Assembly: GCA_030372335.1 (NCBI GenBank)
Contig: JAUDCW010000004.1
Reading direction: 5' to 3' (one strand)
Length of the DNA: 64,000 nucleotides
Source: JALCOL01 sp022649665
GTDB taxonomy: Bacteria; Bacillota; Bacilli; Lactobacillales; Enterococcaceae
Under the pieces are notes generated by a model, which was not told where the DNA came from, made no database searches, and worked only from the letters and a program-made list of their open reading frames with translations. Of the stretch, positions 32,387 through 41,753 are shown piece by piece. Numbering within the stretch: the first letter of the stretch is position 1; every line of letters starts with the position of its first letter. Made by a program: the position numbers and the translations under genes.

Positions 32387-33898
32387 ATGGTAGAAATCAT
32401 GACAAAAGAAAAAGAAAAAATTCAACTGGATCTGCAAAAAAAGTACGGTCTTTTCATCAATGGCGAGTGGACCACGGGTGCTCGCTCACAATATTTGGCC
32501 GCAAAAAGTCCTGCTAACGGACAACAATTAGCAGAATTCATCGATGCCGCCGACGAAGATGTCGATGCCGCTGTCAAAGCTGCACGAGCTGCATTGCCGG
32601 CTTGGCGCAAAGTCTCTTTAGAAGAACGCAGCCTGATCTTGCTCAAGATCGCTGACGTGATCGAAGAAAACGCCGAGCACTTGGCGATGGTCGAAACGAT
32701 GGATAACGGCAAACCGATCCGCGAAACTACCGCGATCGATGTTCCGTTTTCGGCGGACCACTTCCGCTACTTCGCCGGTGTTTTGCGCAGCGAAGAAGGG
32801 ACTGCTCAGCAGATCGATGAAAAAACACTTTCCATTACATTGCGCGAACCGATCGGCGTGGTCGGCCAGATCATTCCATGGAACTTCCCGTTCTTGATGG
32901 CGGCTTGGAAGATCGCTCCAGCGCTCGCGTGCGGGGATACGATCGTGATCCATCCATCCTCATCGACTTCGCTTTCGCTTTTGGAATTTGCGCGGCTCGT
33001 TCAAGACATTCTGCCAAAAGGCGTTTTGAATGTCATTACCGGCAAAGGCGCTAAATCCGGCGACTATATGCTCCACCACGATGGCTTTGACAAATTGGCC
33101 TTCACCGGTTCGACTGAAGTCGGCTACAATGTCGCAGAAGCCGCTGCTGATCGTTTGATCCCGGCAACCCTTGAACTCGGCGGAAAATCTGCCAACATCT
33201 TCTTTGAAGATATGCCGTTTGAAAAAGCGCTCGATGGCGCGCAACTCGGGATCCTCTTCAATCAAGGTCAAGTCTGCTGTGCGGGTTCGCGGATCTTTGT
33301 CCAAGAGAGCGTCTATGATAAATTCGTACCGGCACTGATCAAAGCGTTCGAAAATGTCAAAGTCGGTCATGCCTGGGATCCGGCGACAGAAATGGGCGCA
33401 CAGATCAACGAAAAGCAGCTTGAAAAGATCCTCGGCTACATGGACATCGCTAAAGAAGAAGGCGCGAAGATCGCGACTGGCGGCAAACGCGCAACAACCG
33501 GCGATTTGGCGGACGGCTGCTACTTTGAACCCACGCTGATCACCAATGTGACGAACGACATGCGGATCGCCCAAGAAGAGATCTTCGGACCCGTTGCAGT
33601 CGTCATCAAATTCAAAGATGCTGATGAAGCGATCCGTTTGGCTAATGATTCTGAATACGGCTTAGGCGGCGGTGTTTGGACGACCAACTTGCAGACTGCT
33701 TTCAAAGTCAGCCAAGGAATGGCGACCGGCCGCGTTTGGGTCAACACATATAATCAGATTCCTGCCGGTGCTCCATTTGGCGGTTATAAAAAATCTGGGA
33801 TCGGGCGCGAAACGTATAAATCAATGATCGACGCTTACTCGCAGACGAAAAATATCATGGTTGATTTAGGGGACGCCCCAAGCGGCTTCTACCCTTGA
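32387..33898 (+). CDS. NAD(P)-dependent aldehyde dehydrogenase
   Basis: A 503-residue enzyme oxidising an aldehyde to the acid in the cytoplasm. Signatures are the cofactor region IPWNFPFLMAAWKIAPALA, the glycine loop FTGSTEVGYNVAEAA, and the catalytic Glu in LELGGKSANIFF (residue ~265). The catalytic Cys is in FNQGQVCCAGSRIFV (residue ~300), and the C-terminal block is APFGGYKKSGIGRE. It resembles acetaldehyde dehydrogenases of the AldA/AldB class. GAGGG precedes the ATG; an in-frame ATG four codons on is the alternative. Likely catabolite-repressed and monocistronic. Confidence 0.95.
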   Translation: MVEIMTKEKEKIQLDLQKKYGLFINGEWTTGARSQYLAAKSPANGQQLAEFIDAADEDVDAAVKAARAALPAWRKVSLEERSLILLKIADVIEENAEHLAMVETMDNGKPIRETTAIDVPFSADHFRYFAGVLRSEEGTAQQIDEKTLSITLREPIGVVGQIIPWNFPFLMAAWKIAPALACGDTIVIHPSSSTSLSLLEFARLVQDILPKGVLNVITGKGAKSGDYMLHHDGFDKLAFTGSTEVGYNVAEAAADRLIPATLELGGKSANIFFEDMPFEKALDGAQLGILFNQGQVCCAGSRIFVQESVYDKFVPALIKAFENVKVGHAWDPATEMGAQINEKQLEKILGYMDIAKEEGAKIATGGKRATTGDLADGCYFEPTLITNVTNDMRIAQEEIFGPVAVVIKFKDADEAIRLANDSEYGLGGGVWTTNLQTAFKVSQGMATGRVWVNTYNQIPAGAPFGGYKKSGIGRETYKSMIDAYSQTKNIMVDLGDAPSGFYP

Positions 33899-33972
33899 TC
33901 ATATATAGAAGTATTCATTGATTCTTTACTTCCCTTATTTTCTTTTCTCACTCTCACACACACCACACACCG

Positions 33973-34003
33973 AAAAAACCTTGCTGGGAGGCAAGGTTTT
34001 TTT
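33973..34003 (+). terminator. Intrinsic terminator after the aldehyde dehydrogenase
   Basis: AAAAAACCTTGC and GCAAGGTTTTTTT form a 12-bp stem with a six-base loop and a T7 tail, 75 bases past the stop. Confidence 0.92.
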
Positions 34004-34118
34004 GGCGCCTTTGCGCGATAAGTGCGATGTGTCGCGAGTGATCAGAAAAGAATACTTTTCATTCAGCGATACTTCGATTATACTGTGATTAATAATTTAT
34101 GATAAAGGAGTGAGAGCA

Positions 34119-34880
34119 ATGGAACACTTGCCGATCGTCGGCATTTCCGGCAATACGTTAGAAGATTCTCAGGAGAATGTGATGCGCTGTCCGCGGGCTT
34201 ACGCCAACGAGCAATATATTACCGCGGTCGCAGAAAACGGCGGTGTTCCTTTCGTTTTACCGATGCTCGCCCAGCCCCACTTGATCGAGGCGCAAGTCAG
34301 AGCCCTAGATGCCCTTGTTTTGACCGGCGGACAAGATATCGACCCTTCTCTCTATGATGAAGAACCGCACGCGCTCCTCGGCAAACTGTGCCCGCTCCGC
34401 GATCATTTTGAAACGATGCTCCTCCACTATGCTTTGAAATATCATGTGCCGGTCCTCGGGATCTGCCGCGGTGCACAACTGATCAACGTAACGCTCGGCG
34501 GGACGCTGTATCAAGACCTTTCAGAGCGCAATATCGCGATCTTGCCGCATTTTCAAGAAGACGAACCACAACACTCCACGCAGACCGTCCGACTCCGCCC
34601 CGCCTCCTTTCTTTCCCGCACGCTGGGGACGACTGAGACGCAAGTCAATTCCTTCCATCATCAATCGATCAAGCGTTTGGCAAAAGGCTTGCGGGTCACC
34701 GCAGTCGCGGACGATTACGGCATCGAAGCAATCGAAAGCCGCGAGATCGACACTTTTCTTTTAGGAGTCCAGTGGCATCCTGAAATGCTCCAAGAAAAAA
34801 AAGCAACCAAAAAACTTTTCCGCGGATTTTTGGAACACGCGGGATCGCTCAACGCCAAACCGAAGTTCAATCTTGTCTAA
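34119..34880 (+). CDS. Class I amidotransferase-like gamma-glutamyl hydrolase (peptidase C26, PuuD-like)
   Basis: A 253-residue cytoplasmic hydrolase of gamma-glutamyl amides. The nucleophile Cys is in VPVLGICRGAQLINVTLGG (residue ~110), and the catalytic His and Glu are in LLGVQWHPEMLQ (residue ~220). DALVLTGGQDIDPSLYDEEP is the other family block. PuuD hydrolyses gamma-glutamyl-GABA in putrescine catabolism, but no other putrescine gene is near, so the substrate is open. The ATG at 34119 has AAGGAG eight bases upstream. It is monocistronic. Confidence 0.9.
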   Translation: MEHLPIVGISGNTLEDSQENVMRCPRAYANEQYITAVAENGGVPFVLPMLAQPHLIEAQVRALDALVLTGGQDIDPSLYDEEPHALLGKLCPLRDHFETMLLHYALKYHVPVLGICRGAQLINVTLGGTLYQDLSERNIAILPHFQEDEPQHSTQTVRLRPASFLSRTLGTTETQVNSFHHQSIKRLAKGLRVTAVADDYGIEAIESREIDTFLLGVQWHPEMLQEKKATKKLFRGFLEHAGSLNAKPKFNLV

Positions 34881-34920
34881 AAAACTGGCCAGCGCATAAA
34901 AAGCGCTGGCCAGTTTTTTT
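34879..34920 (+). terminator. Intrinsic terminator after the C26 hydrolase
   Basis: AAAACTGGCCAGCGC and GCGCTGGCCAGTTTT form a perfect 15-bp or longer stem with a seven-base loop and a T7 tail, starting at the stop codon. Confidence 0.95.
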
Positions 34921-34971
34921 CGTTCAAGTCGATCCCCCGTATCCGCGACCATTTCCTCAATTATCAAACAT

Positions 34972-35001
34972 AAAAAAACCGGAAGAGCCGAGCTCTTCCG
35001 G
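34972..35001 (-). terminator. Intrinsic terminator of the flavodoxin-nfn-nifJ operon
   Basis: CCGGAAGAGC and GCTCTTCCGG form a perfect 10-bp stem with a three-base loop; seven T follow on the minus strand. It lies 16 bases past the PFOR stop. Confidence 0.93.
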
Positions 35002-35017
35002 AAAACATTGTTACGAT

Positions 35018-38000
35018 TTATTTTTTGTAGTCGGCCATGCGTTTGTAAACACCTTCGCGGTATTCTGCATCGCTGACTGTTCCGTCGAACATTTCTTGAA
35101 CGACTTCTGGATCTTTCTTGACACGTTGCAGTGAAGAGTAACGTGTTTGCGTCATCATGAAGTCTTTCATCTTCGAGAAGTCGACTTTCTTGAAGTCTAC
35201 GACCATTGGATCTTTGCCTTTCTTCGTCAGCAAAGGATTGAAGCGGTAAAGTGGCCAGTAACCAGATTCAACAGCTTGTTTGGATTCTTTCAAAGAGTTT
35301 ACCAAACCGCCGCGCAGACCATGGTTGATACATGGAACATAACCGATGATCAGGGATGGACCAGGATAGTTTTCTGCTTCATTGATCGCTTTGATCGCTT
35401 GGACAGGGTTGGCTTCGATACTGATCGAGGCAACATACACGTTGCCGTACGTAACTGCCATCATTCCCAAGTCTTTCTTCTGGGTCTTCTTCCCGCCGGC
35501 AGCAAATTTCGCTACAGCAGCGTGTTGTGTTGCTTTGGACATTTGACCGCCGGTATTGGCGTACAATTCATTATCCATTACAAAGATATTGACATCTTCA
35601 CCGGAAGCTAAGACGTGATCAACACCGCCGAAGCCGATGTCGTATGCCCAGCCGTCACCACCGAAGATCCATTGAGAAGGTTTAACGAACAAGTCGCTGC
35701 GGGAAAGGATCGTTTCTAATTGATCGTCGCCTTTCGCTTCGTCAGCTAAAGCCGCTTTCAATTTCGCAGCACGTTGTTGTGTGCCTTCGCCTTCGTCCAT
35801 GTGTTCAGCCCAATCGGTCATCAATGCTTGCAGTTCAGCAGAGCCTTTGCCGGCTGCGACCGCTTTATTGACAAGCGAAAGCAATTCTTTGCGGCGGGCT
35901 TTGCTTGCTAAATGCATTCCGAAACCATATTCAGCATTATCTTCAAACAACGAGTTCGACCATGCTGGGCCAGTTCCATCGGCTTTCGTCGTATAAGGCG
36001 TTACTGGTGCAGAAGCGCCCCAGATCGAAGAACAGCCGGTCGCATTCGCGATCATCATGCGGTCGCCGTAGAGCTGCGTCATCAACTTCACATATGGAGT
36101 TTCGCCGCAACCAGCACAAGCGCCGGAGAATTCCATCAATGGCTTTTCAAATTGAGAACCTTTGACAGAGAGTTTCTTGAATGGATTTGCTTTTTCTTTC
36201 AAAGTCATTGCAAATGCCCAGTTGATCGCTTCGTCTTTTTGTTCTTCATAAGGCGTCATTACGATCGCTTTTTCGCGTGCTGGACAAGCTTGCACACAGA
36301 GTCCGCAGCCCGTGCAGTCTTCAACAGATACTTGGATCCGGAATTTCATACCGTCTGCGCCTTTAAGGTCGCGAGTGATATAGCCTTCTGGCGCATTCTT
36401 CAATTCTTCTTCGTCAGCAAGGATCGGACGGATCGAAGCGTGCGGGCAAGTAAATGAACATGTATTACATTGGATACAGTTTTCAGGGATCCAGCGCGGT
36501 ACTTCAAGCGCTACCCCGCGTTTTTCGTATGCAGCAGTTCCTGATGGCATGTCGCCGCCTTCAAGACCATTGTCGACCAAGTCTTTGACAGACAAGCTGT
36601 CGCCTTCTTGGCGTTCGCACACGTCGACGATGTTTTTCACATAGTCCGGACGGTTTTTGTCAGGTTTTGGAGCTGGAACTTCGATCGTTGCCCAGTCAGC
36701 CGGTACATCGATTTGTTGCAGGCTTTCGAACGTGTCGTCGATCGCTTTCCAGTTCTTTTCAACGATTTCACGAGATTTTTTCCCGTAAGTCTTGTCCACT
36801 TCAGCTTTCAAAAGCGGAAGATATGTCGGACGATCCATGATGTCTGTCAATTCAAAGAATGTCGTTGACATGACCATATTGATCCGGCGGCCTAAACCAT
36901 CTTTTTGGGCCACGTCGACTGCATTGATGATATAGAATTTGATATCATGTTCGCCGATATAGCGTTTCAATTGAGCCGGAAGGTGAGCCATGACTTCGTC
37001 TTTTGTCCAAGTCGTATTCAAGACAAAAGTTCCGCCGTCGCGCAAGCCTTTCAGCAAATCATATTTATGGATATAAGAAGCATTGTGGCAGCCGATATAA
37101 TCGGATTTTTCTACCAAATAAGTCGAATCGATCGGTTCATGGCCAAAACGCAAGTGAGAAACGGTCAAACCGCCGGATTTCTTCGCGTCATAAGCAAAGT
37201 ATGCTTGCGCATACATATCAGTGTTGTCGCCGATGATCTTGATTGCTTGTTTGTTGGCACCGACTGTTCCGTCAGAACCGAAGCCCCAGAATTTCGCTTG
37301 GAACGTATTTGGCGCGGTCAAGTCAAGCGGTTTTGTCATTGGAAGCGAAGTGTGTGCTACGTCGTCGTTGATCCCAACGGTGAAGCGAGCTTTCATTTCT
37401 GCTCTTGGCAAAGTCAAATGATCGAAGACATTGATGATTTGGTCTGGTGTCACGTCTTTTGAACCAAGTCCGTAGCGGCCGCCGATGATGATCGGACGAA
37501 TGTCGCTTTCGAACAAGACGCTTTGAACATCCAAAAGCAATGGTTCGCCATCAGAACCAGGTTCTTTAGTCCGATCAAGAACTGCAATACTTTTCACTGT
37601 CTTAGGCAGTTTAGCAAGCAAGTTTTCTTTCGGGAATGGGCGGTACATATGAATGTTCAAGAATCCGACTTTGCGGCCTTTTTCATTCAAGTATTTTACG
37701 GCTTGGATCGCTACTGGAGCAACCGAGCCGATCGCGATGATCACTTGTTCAGCATCAGGCGCACCGAAATAGTTGGTCAAGTCATAATCTGTTCCGCGGA
37801 CTTCGTTGATTTTCTTCATGTATTTTTCAACGATCGCAGGCATTGCCAAATAGTAAGGGTTGACAGTTTCTCTTTGTTGGAAGAAGATGTCAGGGTTTTG
37901 CGCAGAGCCGGAAACGTGCGGATGGTTCGGGTTCATCGCGCGGTTGCGGAATTTTTCGATCGCTTTGTAATTGACCATTTTTTTCAAATCTTCGTAGTCG

Positions 38001-38554
38001 ATGACTTCGATTTTTTGCAATTCATGAGAAGTCCGGAATCCGTCAAAGAAGTTGACGAAAGGCAAGCTTCCTTCAAGTGCTGATAAATGAGCAACTGCAG
38101 AAAGGTCCATTACTTCTTGAACAGAGCTTTCAGCCAGCATACAAAAACCAGTTTGGCGGGCAGCCATCACATCACTGTGGTCGCCGTAAATATTCAAAGC
38201 AGCGGCAGCAACGGAACGAGCTGCAACGTGGAAGACTGCTGGCAAAAGTTCGCCGGCGATCTTGAACATGTTCGGGATCATCAGAAGCAATCCTTGTGAA
38301 GCTGTGTAAGTCGTCGTCAAGGCGCCTGCACGGATCGAACCATGGACAGCACCGGCAGCCCCTGCTTCAGATTGAAGTTCGATAACGTCAACTGTTTGAT
38401 CAAAAATGTTCTTCAAACCATTGGTTGCCCATTCATCAACGACTTCAGCCATTGGGGAACTTGGTGTGATTGGATAAATTGCAGCTACTTCTGTAAATGC
38501 GTAGGAAATATAAGCAGCTGCTGTATTTCCGTCCATTGTTTTAAATTTTTTCAT
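35018..38554 (-). CDS. nifJ: Pyruvate:ferredoxin (flavodoxin) oxidoreductase
   Basis: Oxidises pyruvate and CoA to acetyl-CoA and CO2, reducing ferredoxin or flavodoxin; oxygen-sensitive and cytoplasmic. The 1178-residue single-chain enzyme begins MKKFKTMDGNTAAAYISYAF, with IYPITPSSPMAE as in domain I. Two [4Fe-4S] motifs lie near residues 690 and 745 (CIQCNTCSFTCPH and CTGCGLCVQACPAREK). The third cluster and TPP domain have SGACAGCGETPYVKLMTQLY, GDGWAYDIGFGGVDHVL and NELYANTGGQMSKAT. It is last in the run flavodoxin-nfnA-nfnB-nifJ. PFOR is uncommon in lactic acid bacteria, which usually use pyruvate dehydrogenase or formate-lyase. Confidence 0.97.
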   Translation of the reverse strand: MKKFKTMDGNTAAAYISYAFTEVAAIYPITPSSPMAEVVDEWATNGLKNIFDQTVDVIELQSEAGAAGAVHGSIRAGALTTTYTASQGLLLMIPNMFKIAGELLPAVFHVAARSVAAAALNIYGDHSDVMAARQTGFCMLAESSVQEVMDLSAVAHLSALEGSLPFVNFFDGFRTSHELQKIEVIDYEDLKKMVNYKAIEKFRNRAMNPNHPHVSGSAQNPDIFFQQRETVNPYYLAMPAIVEKYMKKINEVRGTDYDLTNYFGAPDAEQVIIAIGSVAPVAIQAVKYLNEKGRKVGFLNIHMYRPFPKENLLAKLPKTVKSIAVLDRTKEPGSDGEPLLLDVQSVLFESDIRPIIIGGRYGLGSKDVTPDQIINVFDHLTLPRAEMKARFTVGINDDVAHTSLPMTKPLDLTAPNTFQAKFWGFGSDGTVGANKQAIKIIGDNTDMYAQAYFAYDAKKSGGLTVSHLRFGHEPIDSTYLVEKSDYIGCHNASYIHKYDLLKGLRDGGTFVLNTTWTKDEVMAHLPAQLKRYIGEHDIKFYIINAVDVAQKDGLGRRINMVMSTTFFELTDIMDRPTYLPLLKAEVDKTYGKKSREIVEKNWKAIDDTFESLQQIDVPADWATIEVPAPKPDKNRPDYVKNIVDVCERQEGDSLSVKDLVDNGLEGGDMPSGTAAYEKRGVALEVPRWIPENCIQCNTCSFTCPHASIRPILADEEELKNAPEGYITRDLKGADGMKFRIQVSVEDCTGCGLCVQACPAREKAIVMTPYEEQKDEAINWAFAMTLKEKANPFKKLSVKGSQFEKPLMEFSGACAGCGETPYVKLMTQLYGDRMMIANATGCSSIWGASAPVTPYTTKADGTGPAWSNSLFEDNAEYGFGMHLASKARRKELLSLVNKAVAAGKGSAELQALMTDWAEHMDEGEGTQQRAAKLKAALADEAKGDDQLETILSRSDLFVKPSQWIFGGDGWAYDIGFGGVDHVLASGEDVNIFVMDNELYANTGGQMSKATQHAAVAKFAAGGKKTQKKDLGMMAVTYGNVYVASISIEANPVQAIKAINEAENYPGPSLIIGYVPCINHGLRGGLVNSLKESKQAVESGYWPLYRFNPLLTKKGKDPMVVDFKKVDFSKMKDFMMTQTRYSSLQRVKKDPEVVQEMFDGTVSDAEYREGVYKRMADYKK

Positions 38555-38608
38555 TACTAAACTTCCTTCTCTTTTTTCAACTTTTGCAACCGACATTTGC
38601 AACAAAGT

Positions 38609-40024
38609 TTATTTTGATTCTTTGGCTACTTTTTCTTGAATATATTTATCCATTTCCTGGGCGGCGATCTTGCCGGCGCCCATTGCGAGGATCACGGTCG
38701 CGGCACCTGTCACGATGTCTCCGCCGGCGTAAACGCCGGGGATCGAAGTTGCACCGGTCTCTTCATCCGCATCGATATAACCCCATTTGTTGTTTTTCAA
38801 CTCTGGGAATGTGTCGAGCAGGACGCGGTTGGCTCCTTGCCCGATCGATTCGATCGCAGTATCGCAATCGATCACGAATTCACTGCCTTTGATCGGCACT
38901 GGACGACGGCGTCCGCCGGCATCCGGTTCGCCCAATTCCATTTTGATACATTTGACGCCGACAAGATTTCCCTTATCGTCTGACAAATATTCAATCGGAT
39001 TGGTCAGCCAGTGGTAGTTGATGCCTTCCTCAACAGAGTGGTGATACTCTTCCACCCGTGCCGGAAGCTCTTCTACCGAGCGGCGATAAACGATCGAGAC
39101 ATTTTCAGCACCCAAGCGTTTTGCAGAACGAGCCGCATCCATTGCGACATTTCCTCCGCCGATCACGACCACGTTTTTCGAGCGTTTGATTGGGGTCCGG
39201 TATTTTGGAAATTGATAGGCATGCATTAAGTTGATTCGGGTTAAGTATTCGCTTGAAGAATAAACACCATTGAGCCCAGTTCCCGGGATCCCCAGGAAAT
39301 GCGGAGCTCCGGCACCGACAGCGATATAAAGCGCATCGTATTCTTTCAACAAGTCTTGGATCGTATATGTCTTCCCAACGACTGCATCAGTGACGATCTT
39401 GACGCCAAGTTTTTTGATCGAGTCGATTTGGCTTTCCACGATTTTTTTCGGCAGCCGGAATTCAGGGATCCCGTAAGTCAATACACCGCCGGCACTTTGC
39501 AGTGCTTCAAAGATCGTGACGCTGTAGCCGAGTTTTGCCAAGTCGCCCGCCGCCGTCAAGCCCGCAGGCCCGCCGCCGATGATCGCAACTTTATGGCCGT
39601 TTTTCTTGATCGGCTCATCATCCAAATTGATATTGTTCTCGATCGTCCAATCTGCAACAAGTCTTTCAAGTTTTCCGATTGCGACTGGTTCGTATTTTTT
39701 CTTCAGTCCCAGTGTACAAACTTCTTCACATTGTTTTTCTTGCGGGCATACCCGGCCGCAGACCGCCGGCAAATTCGTATAGCGGTTCAAGATCTTCGCC
39801 GCTTCCAGCATATTGCCTTCGCGGATCTGATGGATAAATCCGGGAATGTCGATCATTACTGGACAGTTATGAACACAAGGTTTGTTCTTGCATTGTAAAC
39901 AGCGAACAGACTCTTGCTGCCCTTCTTCCAACGTATAGCCTAAAGTAACTTCTTTAAAATTGTGGCTTCTGACATCAGGTGCTTGTTCAGCGATCGGTGT
40001 TTTGGTTTTGCTGATTTTTGCCAT
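38609..40024 (-). CDS. nfnB: NADPH-dependent glutamate synthase beta-like / NfnB subunit
   Basis: A 471-residue FAD and Fe-S protein of the GltD/SudA/NfnB family. The N-terminal cysteine-rich domain (VRCLQCKNKPCVHNCPV, CGRVCPQEKQCEEVC) binds two [4Fe-4S] clusters. Then come the FAD-binding VAIIGGGPAGLTAAGDLAKL (residue ~145) and the NADPH-binding VVVIGGGNVAMDAARSAKRL (residue ~285). Paired with the adjacent NfnA-like gene it should form the electron-bifurcating NADH-dependent ferredoxin:NADP oxidoreductase rather than glutamate synthase, since no gltB is present. Its start and the nfnA stop share one base (TAATG). Confidence 0.9.
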   Translation of the reverse strand: MAKISKTKTPIAEQAPDVRSHNFKEVTLGYTLEEGQQESVRCLQCKNKPCVHNCPVMIDIPGFIHQIREGNMLEAAKILNRYTNLPAVCGRVCPQEKQCEEVCTLGLKKKYEPVAIGKLERLVADWTIENNINLDDEPIKKNGHKVAIIGGGPAGLTAAGDLAKLGYSVTIFEALQSAGGVLTYGIPEFRLPKKIVESQIDSIKKLGVKIVTDAVVGKTYTIQDLLKEYDALYIAVGAGAPHFLGIPGTGLNGVYSSSEYLTRINLMHAYQFPKYRTPIKRSKNVVVIGGGNVAMDAARSAKRLGAENVSIVYRRSVEELPARVEEYHHSVEEGINYHWLTNPIEYLSDDKGNLVGVKCIKMELGEPDAGGRRRPVPIKGSEFVIDCDTAIESIGQGANRVLLDTFPELKNNKWGYIDADEETGATSIPGVYAGGDIVTGAATVILAMGAGKIAAQEMDKYIQEKVAKESK

Positions 40025-40857
40025 TATTCATTCACCTGCATTTCTTTGAAACGCTCCATTGCTTCTTTTTCCTCCGGACGATATTGCCCCATCCGATTCA
40101 TGAATTCTCCCCAGTTGACTTCGTGACCGAAGAATTCCGGTCCGTCTACACAGGCAAATTTGATGCTGTCGCCGACAGTTACCCGGCAGCAGCCGCACAT
40201 TCCTGTGCCGTCGATCATGATCGAGTTCAATGAAACATAGCATGGAACATTTTTTTCGTCACACAGCTGCGAACAGAACTTCATCATGATCGTCGGGCCG
40301 ACTGCCCAGACCATGTCGATTTTTTCGCGGTCGAAAACTTTTTCCATCGCGTTGGTAACCAGTCCTTTTTCACCCAATGAGCCGTCATCGGTCATCAAGA
40401 TCAGTTCATCTGAATATTTTTTGCATTCATCAGCTAAAATCATCGCGTCTTTGTCGCGTGCTCCCAAAACAGTGATCACGCGATTTCCCGCTTCTTTGAT
40501 ACCTTTGATGATCGGATACAAGGCGGCGATACCAACACCGCCGCCGACCATCATGACCGTCCCATATTTTTTAATATGAGTCGGCGTTCCTAGAGGACCA
40601 GTAACGTCAAGGAGTTCTTCTCCGGCTTTATATTGCGCTAGGATCGCAGTTGATTCTCCAACTACTTGGAAAATTATGCGGATCAAGCCTTTTCCCAAAT
40701 CCGTATCTGCAATCGTCAACGGAATTCGTTCGGCATATTTGTCGGAACGAATAATGACAAATTGTCCGGGTTTCGCTTGCTTTGCAATTTCAGGTGCTTC
40801 AATCCAAAAGTCATAATCCACATTCGAAATCACATCGTTCTTGACAATTTTATACAT
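40024..40857 (-). CDS. nfnA: Ferredoxin-NADP reductase-type subunit, SudB/NfnA
   Basis: A 277-residue flavoprotein resembling PyrK, SudB and NfnA. The FAD domain shows AERIPLTIADTDLGKGLIR, the NAD domain VMMVGGGVGIAALYPIIKGI, and the C-terminal [2Fe-2S] site MCGCCRVTVGDSIKFACVDG, with four cysteines characteristic of SudB/NfnA. The ATG at 40857 fits the family N-terminus (MYKIVKNDVISNVDY); an in-frame GTG at 40875 is possible. It couples directly to nfnB. Together they would exchange electrons between NADH, reduced ferredoxin/flavodoxin and NADPH. Confidence 0.9.
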   Translation of the reverse strand: MYKIVKNDVISNVDYDFWIEAPEIAKQAKPGQFVIIRSDKYAERIPLTIADTDLGKGLIRIIFQVVGESTAILAQYKAGEELLDVTGPLGTPTHIKKYGTVMMVGGGVGIAALYPIIKGIKEAGNRVITVLGARDKDAMILADECKKYSDELILMTDDGSLGEKGLVTNAMEKVFDREKIDMVWAVGPTIMMKFCSQLCDEKNVPCYVSLNSIMIDGTGMCGCCRVTVGDSIKFACVDGPEFFGHEVNWGEFMNRMGQYRPEEKEAMERFKEMQVNE

Positions 40858-40912
40858 TTTTCTCTCATCCCCCACTGGTCCTCAGCAACTCTCACCTTGC
40901 TGTGAAACTAGA

Positions 40913-41362
40913 TTATCCTAAAGCGTTAACGACTTTATCGACCAATTCGGCGATTGCTTTTTCATCATCGTCGTCCGGATCGTTTTCAATCTTCAATACG
41001 TCAGCAGCTTTTTTCGCACCGGTTTTTGCCAGTACTTCGTCAAAATCGATTGCTGCGTGGCAGAAATAGTCAGGATACAATTCGCTGTCTCCGCTTCCTA
41101 CAACTGCATAAACTTTGCCAGAAAGATCTTTATCTTCGAGTTCGTCATGGAAATCTTCGAAATCGAATGGCAGTTCGCCGTCATTGTAAGTATATGTTGC
41201 GACAATACATGCGTCCGCATCGTCAAAGTAATCTGCATCGACATCGTCGACTTCTTCGCAGACGACTTCTAAACCTTTTTCTTTAAAATCTGCTTCTAAA
41301 AGCTCAGCGATTGCTTCGGTATTTCCTGTCATACTTGCATAAACGATCTTTGCTAATGCCAT
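40913..41362 (-). CDS. Flavodoxin
   Basis: A 149-residue acidic short-chain flavodoxin that carries one or two electrons on FMN. The FMN phosphate loop is VYASMTGNTEAIAELLEADF (residues 7-26). ATYTYNDGELPFDFEDF and YAVVGSGDSELYPDYFC are the flavin-shielding loops. AAAGGA is ten bases before the ATG. It leads the run flavodoxin-nfnA-nfnB-nifJ, so it is probably the low-potential acceptor of PFOR here; no ferredoxin gene is seen in the module. A 391-base gene-free leader lies upstream. Confidence 0.93.
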   Translation of the reverse strand: MALAKIVYASMTGNTEAIAELLEADFKEKGLEVVCEEVDDVDADYFDDADACIVATYTYNDGELPFDFEDFHDELEDKDLSGKVYAVVGSGDSELYPDYFCHAAIDFDEVLAKTGAKKAADVLKIENDPDDDDEKAIAELVDKVVNALG

Positions 41363-41753
41363 GTTTCTATCATCCTTTCTTGACCCATAGAGTATTTTAG
41401 TTTGCAAGTCAAAGGCTTTGGTTCGGGAGGCTCACGTATGCTCAAATACTCACAAAGTTTTTGTACAATGACTCCAGCTAGCTGTAAGCCCTTACTCACA
41501 TTCTATATGGTAACAATAATCTGTATGAAAAACAATCATTTTGGATTAAAAAAAATCAGGATGCATGCCTTGCTGTTCCTATTTTTGTATCGGTATTTCA
41601 GATATTTTTCAGCAACACTTGCAAGCTCATGCGCGCTAGTGGAAAGACTGTTATAGGTCAGTCCTTCGACATGTCCGCGATTCTCGCAGATATCTCATTA
41701 TATAACATCTACCCTTAATATTTTCTTAATATGATTCGGTCTTGAAAGCTCTA
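41363..41753. other. Gene-free 391-base interval between flavodoxin and yqeB
   Basis: No supportable gene. It holds the leader of the flavodoxin operon and the 3' region of the selenium operon. Several small inverted repeats are visible (GTAAG/CTTAC near 41490, TTGCTG/CAGCAA near 41550-41610, AAGACTG/CAGTC near 41650). On the minus strand a run of eight T at about 41549-41556 follows a weak stem. A structured leader is possible but no known riboswitch was recognised. Confidence 0.4.
41715..41732. repeat. 18-bp AT-rich repeat, copy 1
   Basis: TTAATATTTTCTTAATAT, immediately downstream of the yqeB stop. An identical 18-mer lies at 59401-59418 downstream of ridA. Both are at 3' ends of minus-strand units in the selenium/purine island. 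Confidence 0.6.

Noticed and set aside
38609..40024. gltD, glutamate synthase small subunit
   Set aside because: No gltB large subunit is nearby, and the immediate NfnA/SudB-type partner and PFOR fit NfnB much better.
41402..41656. Plus-strand 84-codon frame in the 391-base gap
   Set aside because: No ribosome-binding site or recognisable protein; composition looks non-coding.
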